Of a stretch of 64,000 nucleotides of DNA, positions 17,840-27,995 are shown in pieces (position 1 is the first letter of the stretch; the number at the start of each line of letters is the position of its first letter). The notes under the pieces are model-generated. The model saw only the letters and a list, made by a program, of their open reading frames with translations, ran no database searches and was not told the origin of the DNA. The stretch spans positions 1,178,001 to 1,242,000 of the forward strand of contig NZ_CP129382.1 of the NCBI RefSeq assembly GCF_030435705.1. Reading direction: 5' to 3'. The position numbers and the translations under genes are program-made. The DNA is from Rhizobium sp. SSA_523. GTDB taxonomy: Bacteria; Pseudomonadota; Alphaproteobacteria; Rhizobiales; Rhizobiaceae.

Positions 17840-19651
17840 TCAGGCGGCCCTGCCGAAGGCGCCGGACGAGCGGTCGAGCTCGAAGCCCGAGAGCAGGCTG
17901 CGCAAATGCCGGCTCTGCTCGGCCAGCGTCTGGCTGGAGGCGGTGGTCTCCTCCACCATGGCGGCATTCTGTTGCGTCATCTGGTCCATATGGTTGACGG
18001 AAGCATTGATCTCATGCAGTCCCGTGGCCTGCTCGCGGGCCGCCGTGGCAATCCCCTCCACCTGTGCATTCACCCGCTCAACGAGCTGGGCGATCTCCAC
18101 GAGGGCGTCGCCCGTCGTGCGCACCAGCGAGACCCCCGCTTCCACTTCCGTCGAGGAATTGTGGATGAGCGACTTGATCTCCTTCGCCGCATTGGCTGAG
18201 CGCTGCGCCAGTTCCCGCACTTCCTGCGCCACCACGGCGAAGCCGCGACCCGCCTCGCCGGCCCGTGCCGCCTCGACCCCGGCATTCAGTGCCAGAAGAT
18301 TGGTTTGGAAAGCGATTTCGTCGATCACGCCGATGATCTGGCCGATCCGGTTGGACGAATCCTCGATCCGACCCATGGCGGTGACGGCATCGCGCACAAT
18401 GGCCCCCGACCGGTCCGCGCTCTGCTTCGTCTCGGCCACCATGCTGCGGGCTTCGCTTGCGCGTTCGGAGGCCGTCTTCACCGTCGCAGTGATTTCTTCC
18501 AGCGCTGCCGCGGTCTGTTCGAGCGCGGCGGCCTGCTGCTCCGTGCGGCGGGAGAGATTGGCCGTCGCATCCGAGATGTCGGCCGCGCTGTCCGACACGA
18601 CCTGGCCGGTTTCCGCCATGTCCTTGATGGTGCTCCGCAGGGACGCCACGGCGCGGTTGAAATCGTCGCGGACCTTGTCGTAACCGGCGCCGAGATCGCC
18701 AAGCTCGATGGAAAGATTGCCGTTGGCCAGCGCCTCCAGCCCCTGGCCGAGTTCGCGCATGGCCCGATCCTGGCGTAAGGTCGCGTGCTGCATATCCTCG
18801 GCCGTGCGCTCGCGATCGAGGGCGATCGCACGCTGCTGCTGCGCATCCCGCGCCTGCAGCTCGGCGCGCTCGTTCACCGCATCGCGCAGAACGGTCACCG
18901 AGCGGGCAATATCGCCGAGTTCGTCCTTTGCGCCGGCATTCGCAACCTCCACATCGGCCTCTCCGGCCGCCATGCGCTGCAGCGAGACCCGCAGACTGCC
19001 GATCGGCCGGGTAATGCTCTTGACGATCACGAAGGTGGCGCCGGCCAGGATCAGCAGACCGAAGGCGCTGATGCCGGCAAAGCGCATCGCCTTCTGCCAG
19101 AAGAGAGCCTTCAGGTCATCGACATAGACGCCGGTGCCGACGATCCAGCCCCAGGGCTCGAAGCCAGCGACATGCGAATATTTCTCGACGGGTTGATCGG
19201 CACCCGGCTTCGGCCAGTCATAGTCGACGAAACCCTGGCCGCTGGCCTTCACCGTCTTGACGAATTCGACGAAGAGAAACTTGCCGTTGGGATCCTTGTT
19301 CTGGGTCAGATCGGCCCCGACCAGCTCCGGCTTCACTGGATGCATCACCATGCGCGGATGCATGTCGTTGATCCAGAAATAGCCGTTGCCGCCATCGTAG
19401 CGCATGGTTCCGATCAGGCTCTTCGCCGCCTCCTGCGCTTCCAGCCGCGTCATGGTGCCGGCCTTCTCCTTGGCATGATACATGGCCAATATGCTCAGAG
19501 CATTGGCATCCATCGCCGCCAGTGCCGCCTTGCGTTCCTTTTCCAAGGCGCCATAGCTCTGCAGCAGACTGATGGTCATGGCCCCCGCCAGGACCACCAA
19601 TGCAAGGGCCACCATAAGATAAAGGCGTGTGGAAATGCGAAGATGCTTCAA
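17840..19651 (-). CDS. Cache-domain methyl-accepting chemotaxis protein
   Basis: A 603-residue chemoreceptor. TM1 is at about residues 10-30. A periplasmic sCache_2-type domain follows, with DGGNGYFWINDMHPRMVMHP and GWIVGTGVYVDDL. TM2 is near 190-210, then HAMP (RPIGSLRVSLQRMAAGE), then a long signalling coiled coil with the hyperconserved hairpin EAGRGFAVVAQEVRELAQRS. There is no obvious C-terminal CheR-binding pentapeptide. Cache_2 receptors usually sense small carboxylates or similar ligands. A perfect FNR/FixK-type palindrome sits 18 bases before the start codon. Confidence 0.93.
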   Translation of the reverse strand: MKHLRISTRLYLMVALALVVLAGAMTISLLQSYGALEKERKAALAAMDANALSILAMYHAKEKAGTMTRLEAQEAAKSLIGTMRYDGGNGYFWINDMHPRMVMHPVKPELVGADLTQNKDPNGKFLFVEFVKTVKASGQGFVDYDWPKPGADQPVEKYSHVAGFEPWGWIVGTGVYVDDLKALFWQKAMRFAGISAFGLLILAGATFVIVKSITRPIGSLRVSLQRMAAGEADVEVANAGAKDELGDIARSVTVLRDAVNERAELQARDAQQQRAIALDRERTAEDMQHATLRQDRAMRELGQGLEALANGNLSIELGDLGAGYDKVRDDFNRAVASLRSTIKDMAETGQVVSDSAADISDATANLSRRTEQQAAALEQTAAALEEITATVKTASERASEARSMVAETKQSADRSGAIVRDAVTAMGRIEDSSNRIGQIIGVIDEIAFQTNLLALNAGVEAARAGEAGRGFAVVAQEVRELAQRSANAAKEIKSLIHNSSTEVEAGVSLVRTTGDALVEIAQLVERVNAQVEGIATAAREQATGLHEINASVNHMDQMTQQNAAMVEETTASSQTLAEQSRHLRSLLSGFELDRSSGAFGRAA

Positions 19652-19668
19652 AACCGATCCCCCTTCTG

Positions 19669-19686
19669 ATTTGATTTAAATCAAAT
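19669..19686. promoter_or_regulatory. FNR/FixK-type anaerobox (18-bp perfect palindrome)
   Basis: The perfect palindrome ATTTGATTTAAATCAAAT contains TTGAT-N4-ATCAA at 19671-19684, the consensus for FNR/FixK-family regulators. It lies 18 bases before the chemoreceptor ATG (minus strand) and about 41 bases before an AT-rich stretch (TAAATATACG from 19711) that could be a rightward -10 region for the thioesterase gene. Position relative to the chemoreceptor suits repression, and relative to the + strand suits activation. Both readings are inference. Confidence 0.7.
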
Positions 19687-19899
19687 AGTCGCGATGCCCT
19701 TTAGAAGAAGTAAATATACGATAAAGTATTGTTTTCCTTGTCGAGTCTATCCGGCCTGATCACCCTCCCGCAAAGCCTGTACGGCAACAACGACCGCCTC
19801 CTCCTCGAGTTCAGGCGAGTTGAACAGGCATTGCCTCTCCTGCTTTGCAGCAATACAGTCGCCTTCCTATTGCTCTGCAACATCAGCCCTGGATATCGA

Positions 19900-20292
19900 A
19901 TGATCATGCAAGACCTGCCCGAAGGTGAATTGACCCTGCGAACCCTCGCAATGCCCGGCGACGCCAATCCGGCCGGGGATATCTTCGGCGGATGGGTCAT
20001 GGCCCAGATGGACCTGGCGGCCGGAATTCGTGCCGGCGAGCGCGCCCATGGCCGGGTCGTGACGGCTGCCGTAAAGGAAATGGCCTTCCAGCGGCCGGTC
20101 AAGATCGGCGATACGCTCAGCATCTATACGCAACTGGCCCGGATCGGCCGCACATCACTGACGCTGCAGGTCGAGGCCTGGGTCAATCGCGCGCGCATCG
20201 GCAAGCTCGAAAAGGTTACGGAGGCCATTTTCGTGATGGTGGCCCTGGACGATGACGGCAAGCCGGCGGCCGTGCCCGCCGAAGCCGATTGA
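19900..20292 (+). CDS. Hotdog-fold acyl-CoA thioesterase
   Basis: A 130-residue single hotdog domain resembling YciA/BFIT-type acyl-CoA hydrolases. The catalytic-loop pattern is MPGDANPAGDIFGGWVMAQMD, with the acidic residue of the GD(I/L)FGGW helix. VTAAVKEMAFQRPVKIGD follows, as in the family. It releases CoA from acyl-CoA in the cytoplasm; chain-length preference is not visible. ATG 19900 matches the family N-terminus; the Shine-Dalgarno is weak and another ATG lies at 19906. The open frame upstream to 19729 is not family-like. A good hairpin terminator follows. Confidence 0.88.
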   Translation: MIMQDLPEGELTLRTLAMPGDANPAGDIFGGWVMAQMDLAAGIRAGERAHGRVVTAAVKEMAFQRPVKIGDTLSIYTQLARIGRTSLTLQVEAWVNRARIGKLEKVTEAIFVMVALDDDGKPAAVPAEAD

Positions 20293-20331
20293 GCAGGACG
20301 AGCGTTCCATTCCTGCACCGGGAGCCAATCT

Positions 20332-20361
20332 AGCTGCGTGTACATACAGAGACACGCAGCT
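20332..20361 (+). terminator. Hairpin terminator after thioesterase gene
   Basis: AGCTGCGTGT and ACACGCAGCT pair perfectly over 10 bp with a 10-base loop, 39 bases after the thioesterase stop. It is followed by TTTACGTTGCG and an AT-rich tract, consistent with an intrinsic terminator on the plus strand. Confidence 0.75.
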
Positions 20362-20544
20362 TTACGTTGCGTTTATTTTATTAGCTGAATGCATATCCCA
20401 GTAGTATTTCTCGAATTTCCATCTATACTTGCGTAAAATTTGCATCAAATCTTATATTTTCGTCCGGTTTGCTGCGCCTCCCGTCGAGATTTGATAGCCG
20501 ATTAAGTAAAAATTATCGGTCATCCCGCATTCTGGCAGCAATCA

Positions 20545-22563
20545 TTGCGCGAGCAGAGTGCCAGCACCGGGGAGGCCTCCATTACCACCGATCCTATCTC
20601 CGTCCTCGAACTTCGTTCGGCCCAGGCGACGATCGTTCTGCAGCGCCTGCCGGCGACCCTGCTCGCCAATTCGCTTGTCTCGCTCTCCGCCTATACTCTG
20701 GCGACATGGCGGGAGGCGGATGGCCGATCGGCCTTTCTCTGGCTCTGCGTCGTGCTCTCCACACTGGTCCTGCGCGCCGTAACGCGCATGGTGCTGCTGC
20801 GGCGTGGGCTGGCGGCCCGCAATCCGCTGCTGACGCTTGTCGTTTCGACAATGGGCTCAGGCATCAGCGGCGCCGTCTGGGCCACCCTGCCCTTCATCCT
20901 GCCGGAATTTCGCGGCTGGGGTGTTGATGGCGGCATCTACCTGATGGTGCTCGGCACGGCTGCGGGTTCGGTTCTTATGAGCGTCGGCTTCCGGTTCAAC
21001 GCTCTGGCCTTCGCCATGCCCTGCTTCACCTCTGTGACCATCTCCCTCTTTCTTCAGGGAAGCGCCGTCGGCAGCCTTCTCGGCCTCAACGTCATCGCTT
21101 TGACAATCATCCTCGTTCGCGGCTCGCAGATCAGCGAGAATATCTTCCGGGAGAGCATTGAGCGCAAGCGCGAGGCGGCGGCGGTGACGCAATCGCTGCA
21201 GGCGGCCAATCATGACATTCTGGAAGCCAATGCGCGGCTGGAAATGCTGGCCAATCGCGATCCGCTGACCGGGCTGGCCAACCGCGCCGCCTTCAACGAG
21301 GTGTTGCGGCACGGCATCGCCACCGCAGGCCGGGAGGAGCGTCGGCTGACCCTTCTGGTGATCGATCTCGACCGGTTCAAGCATATCAACGATACGATGG
21401 GACATCAGGTCGGCGACGAGCTGCTGATCACCTTCGCCGCCCGTCTGCGCAGCAGCCTGCCCACCGCCAACAGCTTCGTTGCCCGGCTCGGCGGCGATGA
21501 ATTTGCCGTCATCATCAGCGGCAAGGACCCGATCCTCGAAGGCGCACGCGCGGCCGAAATCATTCTCAACCAGGGCCGGACGCCCTTCCTGCTGCAGGGC
21601 CAGACCTGCATGCTGGGCAGTTCGGTCGGGCTCGCCACCTATCCGGACCATGCCGAGACCGCGGAAGAGCTCTTCGTCTCCGCCGACATGGCGCTTTACC
21701 GCTCGAAGGATCAGGGGCGTGGCCGCTGGCGCAAATTCGACCCCAAGCTGCGTGCTGCCGCCGAAAGGCAGCGTCAGATCGAGGCGGATATCGTCGCGGC
21801 CATTGAGGCCGGCCAGGTGGAAGCCTGGTTCCAGCCGCAGATCAACCTGGAAGACGACGCCGTCATCGGCTTTGAAGCGCTGGTGCGCTGGCATCACCAG
21901 AGCCTCGGCTTCATCTCGCCGCCGGAAATCGTCCAGGCGGCTTATGCGATCCATCAGTCCGAGAGGCTGACCGGCGCGATAGCCGATGCGGCCTGCAGGC
22001 TGCTGCTGGACCTGCCACGTCTCGGCCTACCGGAGGCAACCGTCGCCATCAATGTCTCGCCGCGCGAATTCGCCCTCTATTCCCTCGCCGAGCTTCTCGA
22101 TGGCAAGGTGGCGCGCCATGCCATCCGTCCGGAACTCCTGGAGGTGGAAATTACCGAGGAGGCGCTGCTCGACACGGTGATTGCCGGCGAGCAGCTGAAA
22201 CATCTGGAACAGTCGGGCTTCGCGCTCGCGGTCGACGATTTCGGCGCCGGCCACTCCTCCCTCACCCGCCTGATCGACCTCAAGGTCGACCGGCTGAAGA
22301 TCGATCGCGGCATCATCACCCAAATTGCCGCATCCGAGCGCAACCAGGCCATCGTCTCCGCCCTGATCCGGCTCGGCGAAGCGCTGAGCGTGGAAATGCT
22401 GGCGGAGGGCGTGGAGACCCAGGCGGATGCCGCCACGTTGAAAAGGCTGGGCTGTCGCCAGGGCCAGGGCTATCTCTTTGCCCGGCCGATGCCCCAGAGC
22501 CGCATTGCCGGCTGGCTTGCCGAGCGCCAGGAACGCGCGATCCGCAAGACCAGGATCGGCTGA
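20545..22563 (+). CDS. Membrane GGDEF-EAL cyclic-di-GMP protein
   Basis: A 672-residue protein. The first ~190 residues hold several hydrophobic helices of a membrane sensor region. A diguanylate cyclase domain carries an intact GGDEF (VARLGGDEFAVII, about residue 316). An EAL phosphodiesterase domain carries intact FEALVRW near 443 and DDFGAGHSSLTRL later. Both active sites look complete, so either or both activities are possible. The start is uncertain: no ATG lies near the N-terminus and TTG 20545 is the best available. GGGGAGG at 20571 would instead favour a rare start just after it. Confidence 0.88.
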   Translation: MREQSASTGEASITTDPISVLELRSAQATIVLQRLPATLLANSLVSLSAYTLATWREADGRSAFLWLCVVLSTLVLRAVTRMVLLRRGLAARNPLLTLVVSTMGSGISGAVWATLPFILPEFRGWGVDGGIYLMVLGTAAGSVLMSVGFRFNALAFAMPCFTSVTISLFLQGSAVGSLLGLNVIALTIILVRGSQISENIFRESIERKREAAAVTQSLQAANHDILEANARLEMLANRDPLTGLANRAAFNEVLRHGIATAGREERRLTLLVIDLDRFKHINDTMGHQVGDELLITFAARLRSSLPTANSFVARLGGDEFAVIISGKDPILEGARAAEIILNQGRTPFLLQGQTCMLGSSVGLATYPDHAETAEELFVSADMALYRSKDQGRGRWRKFDPKLRAAAERQRQIEADIVAAIEAGQVEAWFQPQINLEDDAVIGFEALVRWHHQSLGFISPPEIVQAAYAIHQSERLTGAIADAACRLLLDLPRLGLPEATVAINVSPREFALYSLAELLDGKVARHAIRPELLEVEITEEALLDTVIAGEQLKHLEQSGFALAVDDFGAGHSSLTRLIDLKVDRLKIDRGIITQIAASERNQAIVSALIRLGEALSVEMLAEGVETQADAATLKRLGCRQGQGYLFARPMPQSRIAGWLAERQERAIRKTRIG

Positions 22564-22597
22564 CCCGCAAACGCGCGTCGGATCCCCGCGCCCGGCC

Positions 22598-23203
22598 TCA
22601 GAGGCGCTTGAGGCAATAGGAGAAATGCGCGTCCGGTTCCACCGTCAGATATTCGAACTGCCAGCCATATTCGACGCAGAACCGGTTGACCGCCTGCACC
22701 ACGCCATAGACGACCGGTTTGATGACATTGCCGGTGCAGAAATCATGGCCGCAAATGCGTCCGTCGCGCTTCACCTTTGCGTCGCACAGCAGCAGCTCGT
22801 TCCAGGTGTTTTCGTAGGAATGATCGGTGTCGATATAGACCCAGTCGAAGCTGGCATCCGCAAATTGCGGCAGCATCTCCGTCGATCCGCCCAGATGCAG
22901 CATGACGCGGCCGCTTTCAATCTCGCCGGCAAACATCTCCTTCACCCGCTCATGTCCCTCATTGTAGCGGTTGAGGTCCCAGGGATCGATCAAATGCAGC
23001 TGGGAGGGGCGGTTCAGCGTCATGATCTCCTGCGAATAATCGCCGAAGGCGACGCCGATCTCGGCGACCACGCCACCATGCGGCAGGCGATGCAGAAGCT
23101 CGGTGCGGTTGGGCAGAAGGCGGCAGTTTTCCGTGTGATGCAGCGACAGCATGGTGCGCGGCGTGCTGTTCTTCAGCGCGAGCCGCTTGTCGAGGGACAG
23201 CAT
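22598..23203 (-). CDS. Class I SAM-dependent methyltransferase (Methyltransf_24-like)
   Basis: A 201-residue protein. Motif I is VVAEIGVAFGDYS, then LIDPWD. The metal- and substrate-loop text FDWVYIDTDHSYENTWNELL is typical of the TylF/Methyltransf_24 group, and GHDFC follows. These enzymes O-methylate small molecules or sugars; the substrate here is unknown. The ATG at 23203 was selected because the upstream open frame (to 23419) crosses into the uvrB start region and lacks domain similarity. It diverges from uvrB, 132 bases start to start. Confidence 0.82.
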   Translation of the reverse strand: MLSLDKRLALKNSTPRTMLSLHHTENCRLLPNRTELLHRLPHGGVVAEIGVAFGDYSQEIMTLNRPSQLHLIDPWDLNRYNEGHERVKEMFAGEIESGRVMLHLGGSTEMLPQFADASFDWVYIDTDHSYENTWNELLLCDAKVKRDGRICGHDFCTGNVIKPVVYGVVQAVNRFCVEYGWQFEYLTVEPDAHFSYCLKRL

Positions 23204-23334
23204 GGGGTCTGGTACTCCGTTTCTCTCACTCACCGCATGTAATCGCAAACTCCGGCAATGAGAACCCGTTGCCGTTCCCAATTTGTTTCGCTGGCACTCT
23301 TCCAATTGCGTGAGAGTCTCGCCATATTCCCGGC

Positions 23335-26300
23335 ATGTCGAAAGCTCCGAAAAAGTCTCCGCCAAACAACGCCAGCAACGGTTTCGAGGAAGCGCCGCAG
23401 CGTGCCCTGGAGGGCGCACCGCTTTCCGGCTCGGTCGCCGATTGGCTGCAGCAGCTGGAAGCGGAGGCGGAAGCCTCCTCCGTCGAGACCCAGCGCGAGA
23501 TCGCCTCCAAGGCAGGCAAGCATCGCAAGAAGATCGAGATCGCGGCCCGGGAAGCGGCGATCCGCGAGGCCAAGGAAGAGGAGGCGGCCAGAGCCAAGCG
23601 CAGCGCCCCGGCGGGGAAAGCCGGCACAGCCAAGAACACCACCGCCTCCAAGACCTCCCGCGGCGTCTCGATCGGTGCCTCCTCCGATCCGAAGACCCGC
23701 GCCGCCGCCGGCCTCAATCCGGTCGCCGGCATGGATATGTCGCTGGAAGAGGCGAAGACGCTATCCCCATCTCTCGCCCCCGGCGCGGTCACCGCCACAG
23801 TCGATGCACTGGCGAAGCTGATCGAAAGCGGCAATCCGCTGTTCAAGGACGGCAAGCTCTGGACGCCGCACCGCCCCGCGCGGCCGGAAAAGTCCGAGGG
23901 CGGGATCACGATCCGCATGGCCTCCGACTACCAGCCTGCCGGCGACCAGCCGACCGCCATCGCCGATCTGGTGGAGGGGATCAGCTCCGGCGAGCGGTCG
24001 CAGGTGCTGCTTGGCGTCACCGGCTCCGGCAAGACCTTCACCATGGCCAAGGTGATCGAGGCGACACAGCGGCCCGCCGTCATCCTCGCGCCGAACAAGA
24101 CGCTGGCGGCGCAGCTCTATTCCGAATTCAAGAATTTCTTTCCCGACAATGCGGTGGAATATTTCGTTTCCTACTACGATTATTACCAGCCGGAAGCCTA
24201 TGTGCCCCGCTCGGATACCTATATCGAGAAGGAAAGCTCGATCAATGAGCAGATCGACCGCATGCGCCATGCGGCGACGCGTGCCATTCTCGAACGCGAC
24301 GACTGCATCATCGTTGCCTCCGTCTCCTGCATCTATGGTATCGGCTCGGTCGAAACCTATACGGCCATGACATTCCAGATGCAGGTGGGCGACCGCATCG
24401 ACCAGCGCCAGCTGCTCGCCGACCTCGTGGCGCAGCAATACAAGCGACAGGACATTAACTTCGTGCGCGGCTCCTTCCGCGTGCGCGGCGATACGATCGA
24501 GCTCTTTCCCGCTCACCTGGAGGATGCCGCCTGGCGCATTTCGCTGTTCGGCGACGAGATCGATTCCATCACGGAATTCGATCCCCTCACCGGCCACAAG
24601 ACCGGCGACCTCAAATCCGTAAAGATCTACGCCAATTCGCATTATGTGACGCCGCGCCCGACGCTGAACGGCGCGATCCGGGCGATCAAGGACGAGCTGA
24701 AGCATCGCCTGGCGGAACTGGAACAGGCCGGGCGCCTCCTGGAGGCGCAGCGCCTGGAGCAGCGCACCCGCTACGATATCGAGATGATGGAGGCGACGGG
24801 CTCCTGCAACGGCATCGAAAACTACTCACGCTATCTGACCGGCCGCCGGCCCGGCGAACCGCCGCCGACACTGTTCGAGTATATCCCCGACAATGCGCTG
24901 ATCTTCATCGACGAGAGCCACGTCACCATCCCGCAGATCGGCGGCATGTATCGCGGCGACTTCCGGCGTAAGGCCACGCTTGCGGAATACGGCTTCCGCC
25001 TGCCCTCCTGCATGGACAACCGGCCGCTGCGCTTCGAGGAATGGGATGCCATGCGGCCGCAGACCGTTGCCGTCTCCGCCACGCCCGGCGGCTGGGAGAT
25101 GGACCAGGCCGGCGGCGTCTTCGCCGAGCAGGTCATCCGCCCGACGGGCCTTATCGATCCGCCGGTGGAGGTGCGTTCGGCGCGCAGCCAGGTGGATGAC
25201 GTTCTGGGCGAGATCCGCGAGACGGCGCTGAAAGGGTACCGTACGCTGTGCACTGTGCTGACCAAGCGCATGGCCGAGGATCTCACCGAATATCTGCATG
25301 AACAGGGCGTGCGCGTCCGTTACATGCATTCCGACATCGATACGCTGGAGCGCATCGAGATCATCCGCGATCTTCGTCTGGGTGCTTTCGACGTCCTGGT
25401 GGGCATCAACCTGCTGCGCGAAGGTCTCGATATCCCCGAATGCGGCTTCGTCGCCATTCTGGACGCCGACAAGGAGGGATTCCTGCGGTCGGAAACCTCG
25501 CTCATCCAGACAATCGGCCGCGCGGCCCGCAATGTCGACGGCAAGGTCATCCTCTATGCCGACAACATCACCGGCTCGATGAAACGGGCCATGGAAGAGA
25601 CCGCCCGGCGCCGCGAAAAGCAGATGGCCTATAATATCGAGCACGGCATCACGCCGGAATCGGTCAAGGCCCGGATTTCCGATATTCTCGACAGCGTCTA
25701 TGAGCGCGATCATGTCCGCGCCGATATTTCCGGTGCCTCCGGCAAGGGCTTCGCCGATGGCGGCCATCTGGTGGGCAATAATCTCCAGACGCATCTCAAC
25801 GCGCTGGAGAAGGAGATGCGCAATGCCGCCGCCGACCTCGATTTCGAAAAGGCCGCCCGTCTGCGCGACGAGATCAAGCGCCTGAAGGCCGTCGAACTGG
25901 CCAGCATGGATGATCCGATCGCCCGCGAGGAGAGCAAGGCCCAGGAAGGCGTGCGCCGCAGCGCCGAGGCCACGCGCCAATCGCTGGACCAGTCGCCGGG
26001 TGAGCAACTGGCGAAGCGTGGCGGAAAGGGAGCCTCACCCCAGGATGCGCAGGCCTCTTATTTCGCCAAGCCCTCGCTTGACGATATGGGACCGGGCACC
26101 GATACGGCCATCCCCTCCGCCCCGGGCCAGACCGGGGCGCCGCTGTTCCGCAAGAACACGCTGGACGAAATGACTGTCGGCCGCACCGAAAAGCCCGTGC
26201 CCGGCAGGCTGCCGGAAAAACCGAGCGCAGCCTCCGCCGGCGACGACGGCAGGAAGAGCGTGAAGGCTGCGCAGACGGAGAGCGACCCCCGCCCGCTGGT

Positions 26301-26394
26301 GCGCGGCAAAACCGGCATCGGCTCCTATGAGGATCCGGCAGAGCTGAAGCGCAAGGGCCGCACGAAGGGCAAGACGGGGAGACCCGGGCGCTAG
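23335..26394 (+). CDS. uvrB: Excinuclease ABC subunit B with long terminal extensions
   Basis: A 1019-residue UvrB, the damage-verification helicase of nucleotide excision repair; the E. coli protein has 673. The core starts near residue 195 with [19 protein letters not shown]. Walker A GVTGSGKT is near 228-235, and the DNA-gripping beta-hairpin [10 protein letters not shown] is intact. Domain 6 and the C-terminal UVR motif ([18 protein letters not shown]) are also intact. About 190 residues of charged Lys/Ala/Glu-rich sequence precede the core and ~130 low-complexity residues follow UVR. Long UvrB extensions are usual in Rhizobiales but their role is not known. Confidence 0.95.
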   Translation: MSKAPKKSPPNNASNGFEEAPQRALEGAPLSGSVADWLQQLEAEAEASSVETQREIASKAGKHRKKIEIAAREAAIREAKEEEAARAKRSAPAGKAGTAKNTTASKTSRGVSIGASSDPKTRAAAGLNPVAGMDMSLEEAKTLSPSLAPGAVTATVDALAKLIESGNPLFKDGKLWTPHRPARPEKSEGGITIRMASDYQPAGDQPTAIADLVEGISSGERSQVLLGVTGSGKTFTMAKVIEATQRPAVILAPNKTLAAQLYSEFKNFFPDNAVEYFVSYYDYYQPEAYVPRSDTYIEKESSINEQIDRMRHAATRAILERDDCIIVASVSCIYGIGSVETYTAMTFQMQVGDRIDQRQLLADLVAQQYKRQDINFVRGSFRVRGDTIELFPAHLEDAAWRISLFGDEIDSITEFDPLTGHKTGDLKSVKIYANSHYVTPRPTLNGAIRAIKDELKHRLAELEQAGRLLEAQRLEQRTRYDIEMMEATGSCNGIENYSRYLTGRRPGEPPPTLFEYIPDNALIFIDESHVTIPQIGGMYRGDFRRKATLAEYGFRLPSCMDNRPLRFEEWDAMRPQTVAVSATPGGWEMDQAGGVFAEQVIRPTGLIDPPVEVRSARSQVDDVLGEIRETALKGYRTLCTVLTKRMAEDLTEYLHEQGVRVRYMHSDIDTLERIEIIRDLRLGAFDVLVGINLLREGLDIPECGFVAILDADKEGFLRSETSLIQTIGRAARNVDGKVILYADNITGSMKRAMEETARRREKQMAYNIEHGITPESVKARISDILDSVYERDHVRADISGASGKGFADGGHLVGNNLQTHLNALEKEMRNAAADLDFEKAARLRDEIKRLKAVELASMDDPIAREESKAQEGVRRSAEATRQSLDQSPGEQLAKRGGKGASPQDAQASYFAKPSLDDMGPGTDTAIPSAPGQTGAPLFRKNTLDEMTVGRTEKPVPGRLPEKPSAASAGDDGRKSVKAAQTESDPRPLVRGKTGIGSYEDPAELKRKGRTKGKTGRPGR

Positions 26395-26648
26395 CGCTCT
26401 GGTCGCGAGGTGCTTTACCCGCCCACGCTCGCAGTCAGACAGACAGCCGATCATGCCACACGCAACTCCGCAGATCCTCGAGTCAAGCCCGCGGATCCGC
26501 AATGCCGCGCCTCCTCCGTTCCTGCAAAGACCGAAACCAAAACCGAAAGCGAAAGCGAAGCGGGTAAAAGCGCCGTGCGTTAAACCGGCGTCAACTCGGG
26601 CATGCCACAAATTTAGTCTGCAAGATAATTCGAAACTTCAGGACAGTG

Positions 26649-26846
26649 ATGATCGGCTTTATCAACACGCATAACCAGCCCGTCTACATCAATCCGGCCC
26701 AGGTGCTCTATGTCACCGTCTATGAGGCGGAGGTGTCGATCATCGCGCTTGCGGTGATGAGCGGCAACGGCAAGCCGGTTTCCATCTATGTTCGTGGCAG
26801 CGTCGATGAGGTGCAGGCCCGGCTGGCAAGCCGCGCCGCGGCCTGA
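26649..26846 (+). CDS. Small conserved-looking protein, function unknown
   Basis: A 65-residue protein (ATG 26649; GTG 26646 is an in-frame alternative). The pattern of short beta-strands with VYINPAQVLYVTVYEAEVSI recalls the very small FlbD-type fold, in which an asparagine-led strand is followed by a sensor-like strand, but the similarity is weak. It has no membrane segment. It sits alone between uvrB and the convergent dusA, 254 bases after uvrB. That gap is rich in GAAACC/CGAAAG-like short repeats and holds no other supported gene. Confidence 0.6.
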   Translation: MIGFINTHNQPVYINPAQVLYVTVYEAEVSIIALAVMSGNGKPVSIYVRGSVDEVQARLASRAAA

Positions 26847-26873
26847 GCGAGCCGCAGGCCGGCAGAGAACCAA

Positions 26874-27932
26874 TCAGCCGGCGAGACGGGTGGCGTCCGC
26901 CGCAGCATCGCCCGCGGCCGGTTTCGGCGCGGCCGTGAGATCCACCGCCGCAAAGGCGGTTGCGATGAGCTCCGGTCCGGCGCCCGGTTTCGTCGCTTCC
27001 GAGGACAGGATCTGGCGGAAGCGGCGCGCGCCGGCAAACCCCTGGAAGAGGCCGACCATATGGCGCGTGACATGGTGCAGCCGGCCACCGGAGGCGATCA
27101 CGGTCTCGGCATAATCCATCATCGTGTCGCGCAGGTGCAGCCAGTCGAAATCGCGCTGCGGCGCGCCGTAAATGGCTGTATCCACCTCCGTCAGGAGACC
27201 GGCATTCTGGTAGGCGGCGCGGCCCAGCATCACGCCATCCACATGATCGAGATGTTTGCGAGCCTGATTCAGATCCTGGATACCGCCATTTATGCCGATG
27301 AAAACATGAGGATTTTCGCGTTTCATCGCATAGACGAGATCGTAATCCAGCGGCGGGATCTCGCGGTTTTCCTTCGGTGACAAGCCCTGCAGCCAGGCCT
27401 TGCGGGCATGGATCCAGACGGCATCGCTGCCGGCGCCGACCACCTGGGCGAGAAAATCCGGCAGAACCGTCTGCGGCTGCTGGTCATCCACGCCGATGCG
27501 GCATTTCACCGTCACCGGCAGCCTTGTGACCCGCTTCATCGCGGCCACGCACGCGGCCACCAGAGCCGGCTCCTTCATCAAGCAGGCGCCGAATGTGCCG
27601 CTCTGGACCCGATCCGAAGGGCAGCCGACATTCAGGTTGATCTCGTCATAGGCATAATCCGAGGCGATCGTCACCGCCTCGACAAGCTTGGCCGGATCGG
27701 AGCCACCGAGCTGCAGCGTCACCGGATGTTCGGCAGGGTGGTGGCCGAGCAGCCGCTCGCGCGGACCATGGATGATTGCATCCGCGACGACCATTTCGGA
27801 GAACAGCACGGCCTTCGACGTCAGCTGGCGGTGCAGGAAACGGCAATGCCGATCCGTCCAGTCGATCATAGGTGCAACGGCGAAAACAGGATCCCTAAGG
27901 GACTTCGGTTTCTGCGAATGTTCTCGTTCCAT
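26874..27932 (-). CDS. dusA: tRNA-dihydrouridine synthase A
   Basis: A 352-residue FMN enzyme reducing uridines 20/20a in the tRNA D-loop. DusA landmarks are APMIDWTDRHCRFLHRQL, VVADAIIHG, LQLGGSDP, INLNVGCPSDRVQSGTFGACLM (catalytic Cys) and KCRIGVDD. The ATG at 27932 was chosen because GAGGTGA stands just before it; ATG 27947 is possible. The prophage integrase begins about 110 bases from this end. The 5' part of dusA is a known integration site, so the first codons were probably supplied by the element and the gene remains complete. Confidence 0.93.
   Translation of the reverse strand: MEREHSQKPKSLRDPVFAVAPMIDWTDRHCRFLHRQLTSKAVLFSEMVVADAIIHGPRERLLGHHPAEHPVTLQLGGSDPAKLVEAVTIASDYAYDEINLNVGCPSDRVQSGTFGACLMKEPALVAACVAAMKRVTRLPVTVKCRIGVDDQQPQTVLPDFLAQVVGAGSDAVWIHARKAWLQGLSPKENREIPPLDYDLVYAMKRENPHVFIGINGGIQDLNQARKHLDHVDGVMLGRAAYQNAGLLTEVDTAIYGAPQRDFDWLHLRDTMMDYAETVIASGGRLHHVTRHMVGLFQGFAGARRFRQILSSEATKPGAGPELIATAFAAVDLTAAPKPAAGDAAADATRLAG
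27840..27869 (-). other. Probable attachment-site region in dusA
   Basis: These 30 bases encode dusA residues 22-31 (MIDWTDRHCR), the highly conserved 5' segment in which dusA-specific integrases are known to recombine. The exact core cannot be fixed because the second copy (at the far prophage end) lies outside the window. Confidence 0.4.
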
Positions 27933-27995
27933 TCTCACCTCGTTCATGCAGATGACTGGCTGTCGGTTTGCATTCTCGTTTATTTTCCTGCAAGA

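Noticed and set aside
26453..26674. 73-codon frame after uvrB with a Pro-Lys-rich middle
   Set aside because: Composition follows a simple GAAACC-like repeat; no ribosome-binding site and it overlaps the better-supported 26649 gene.
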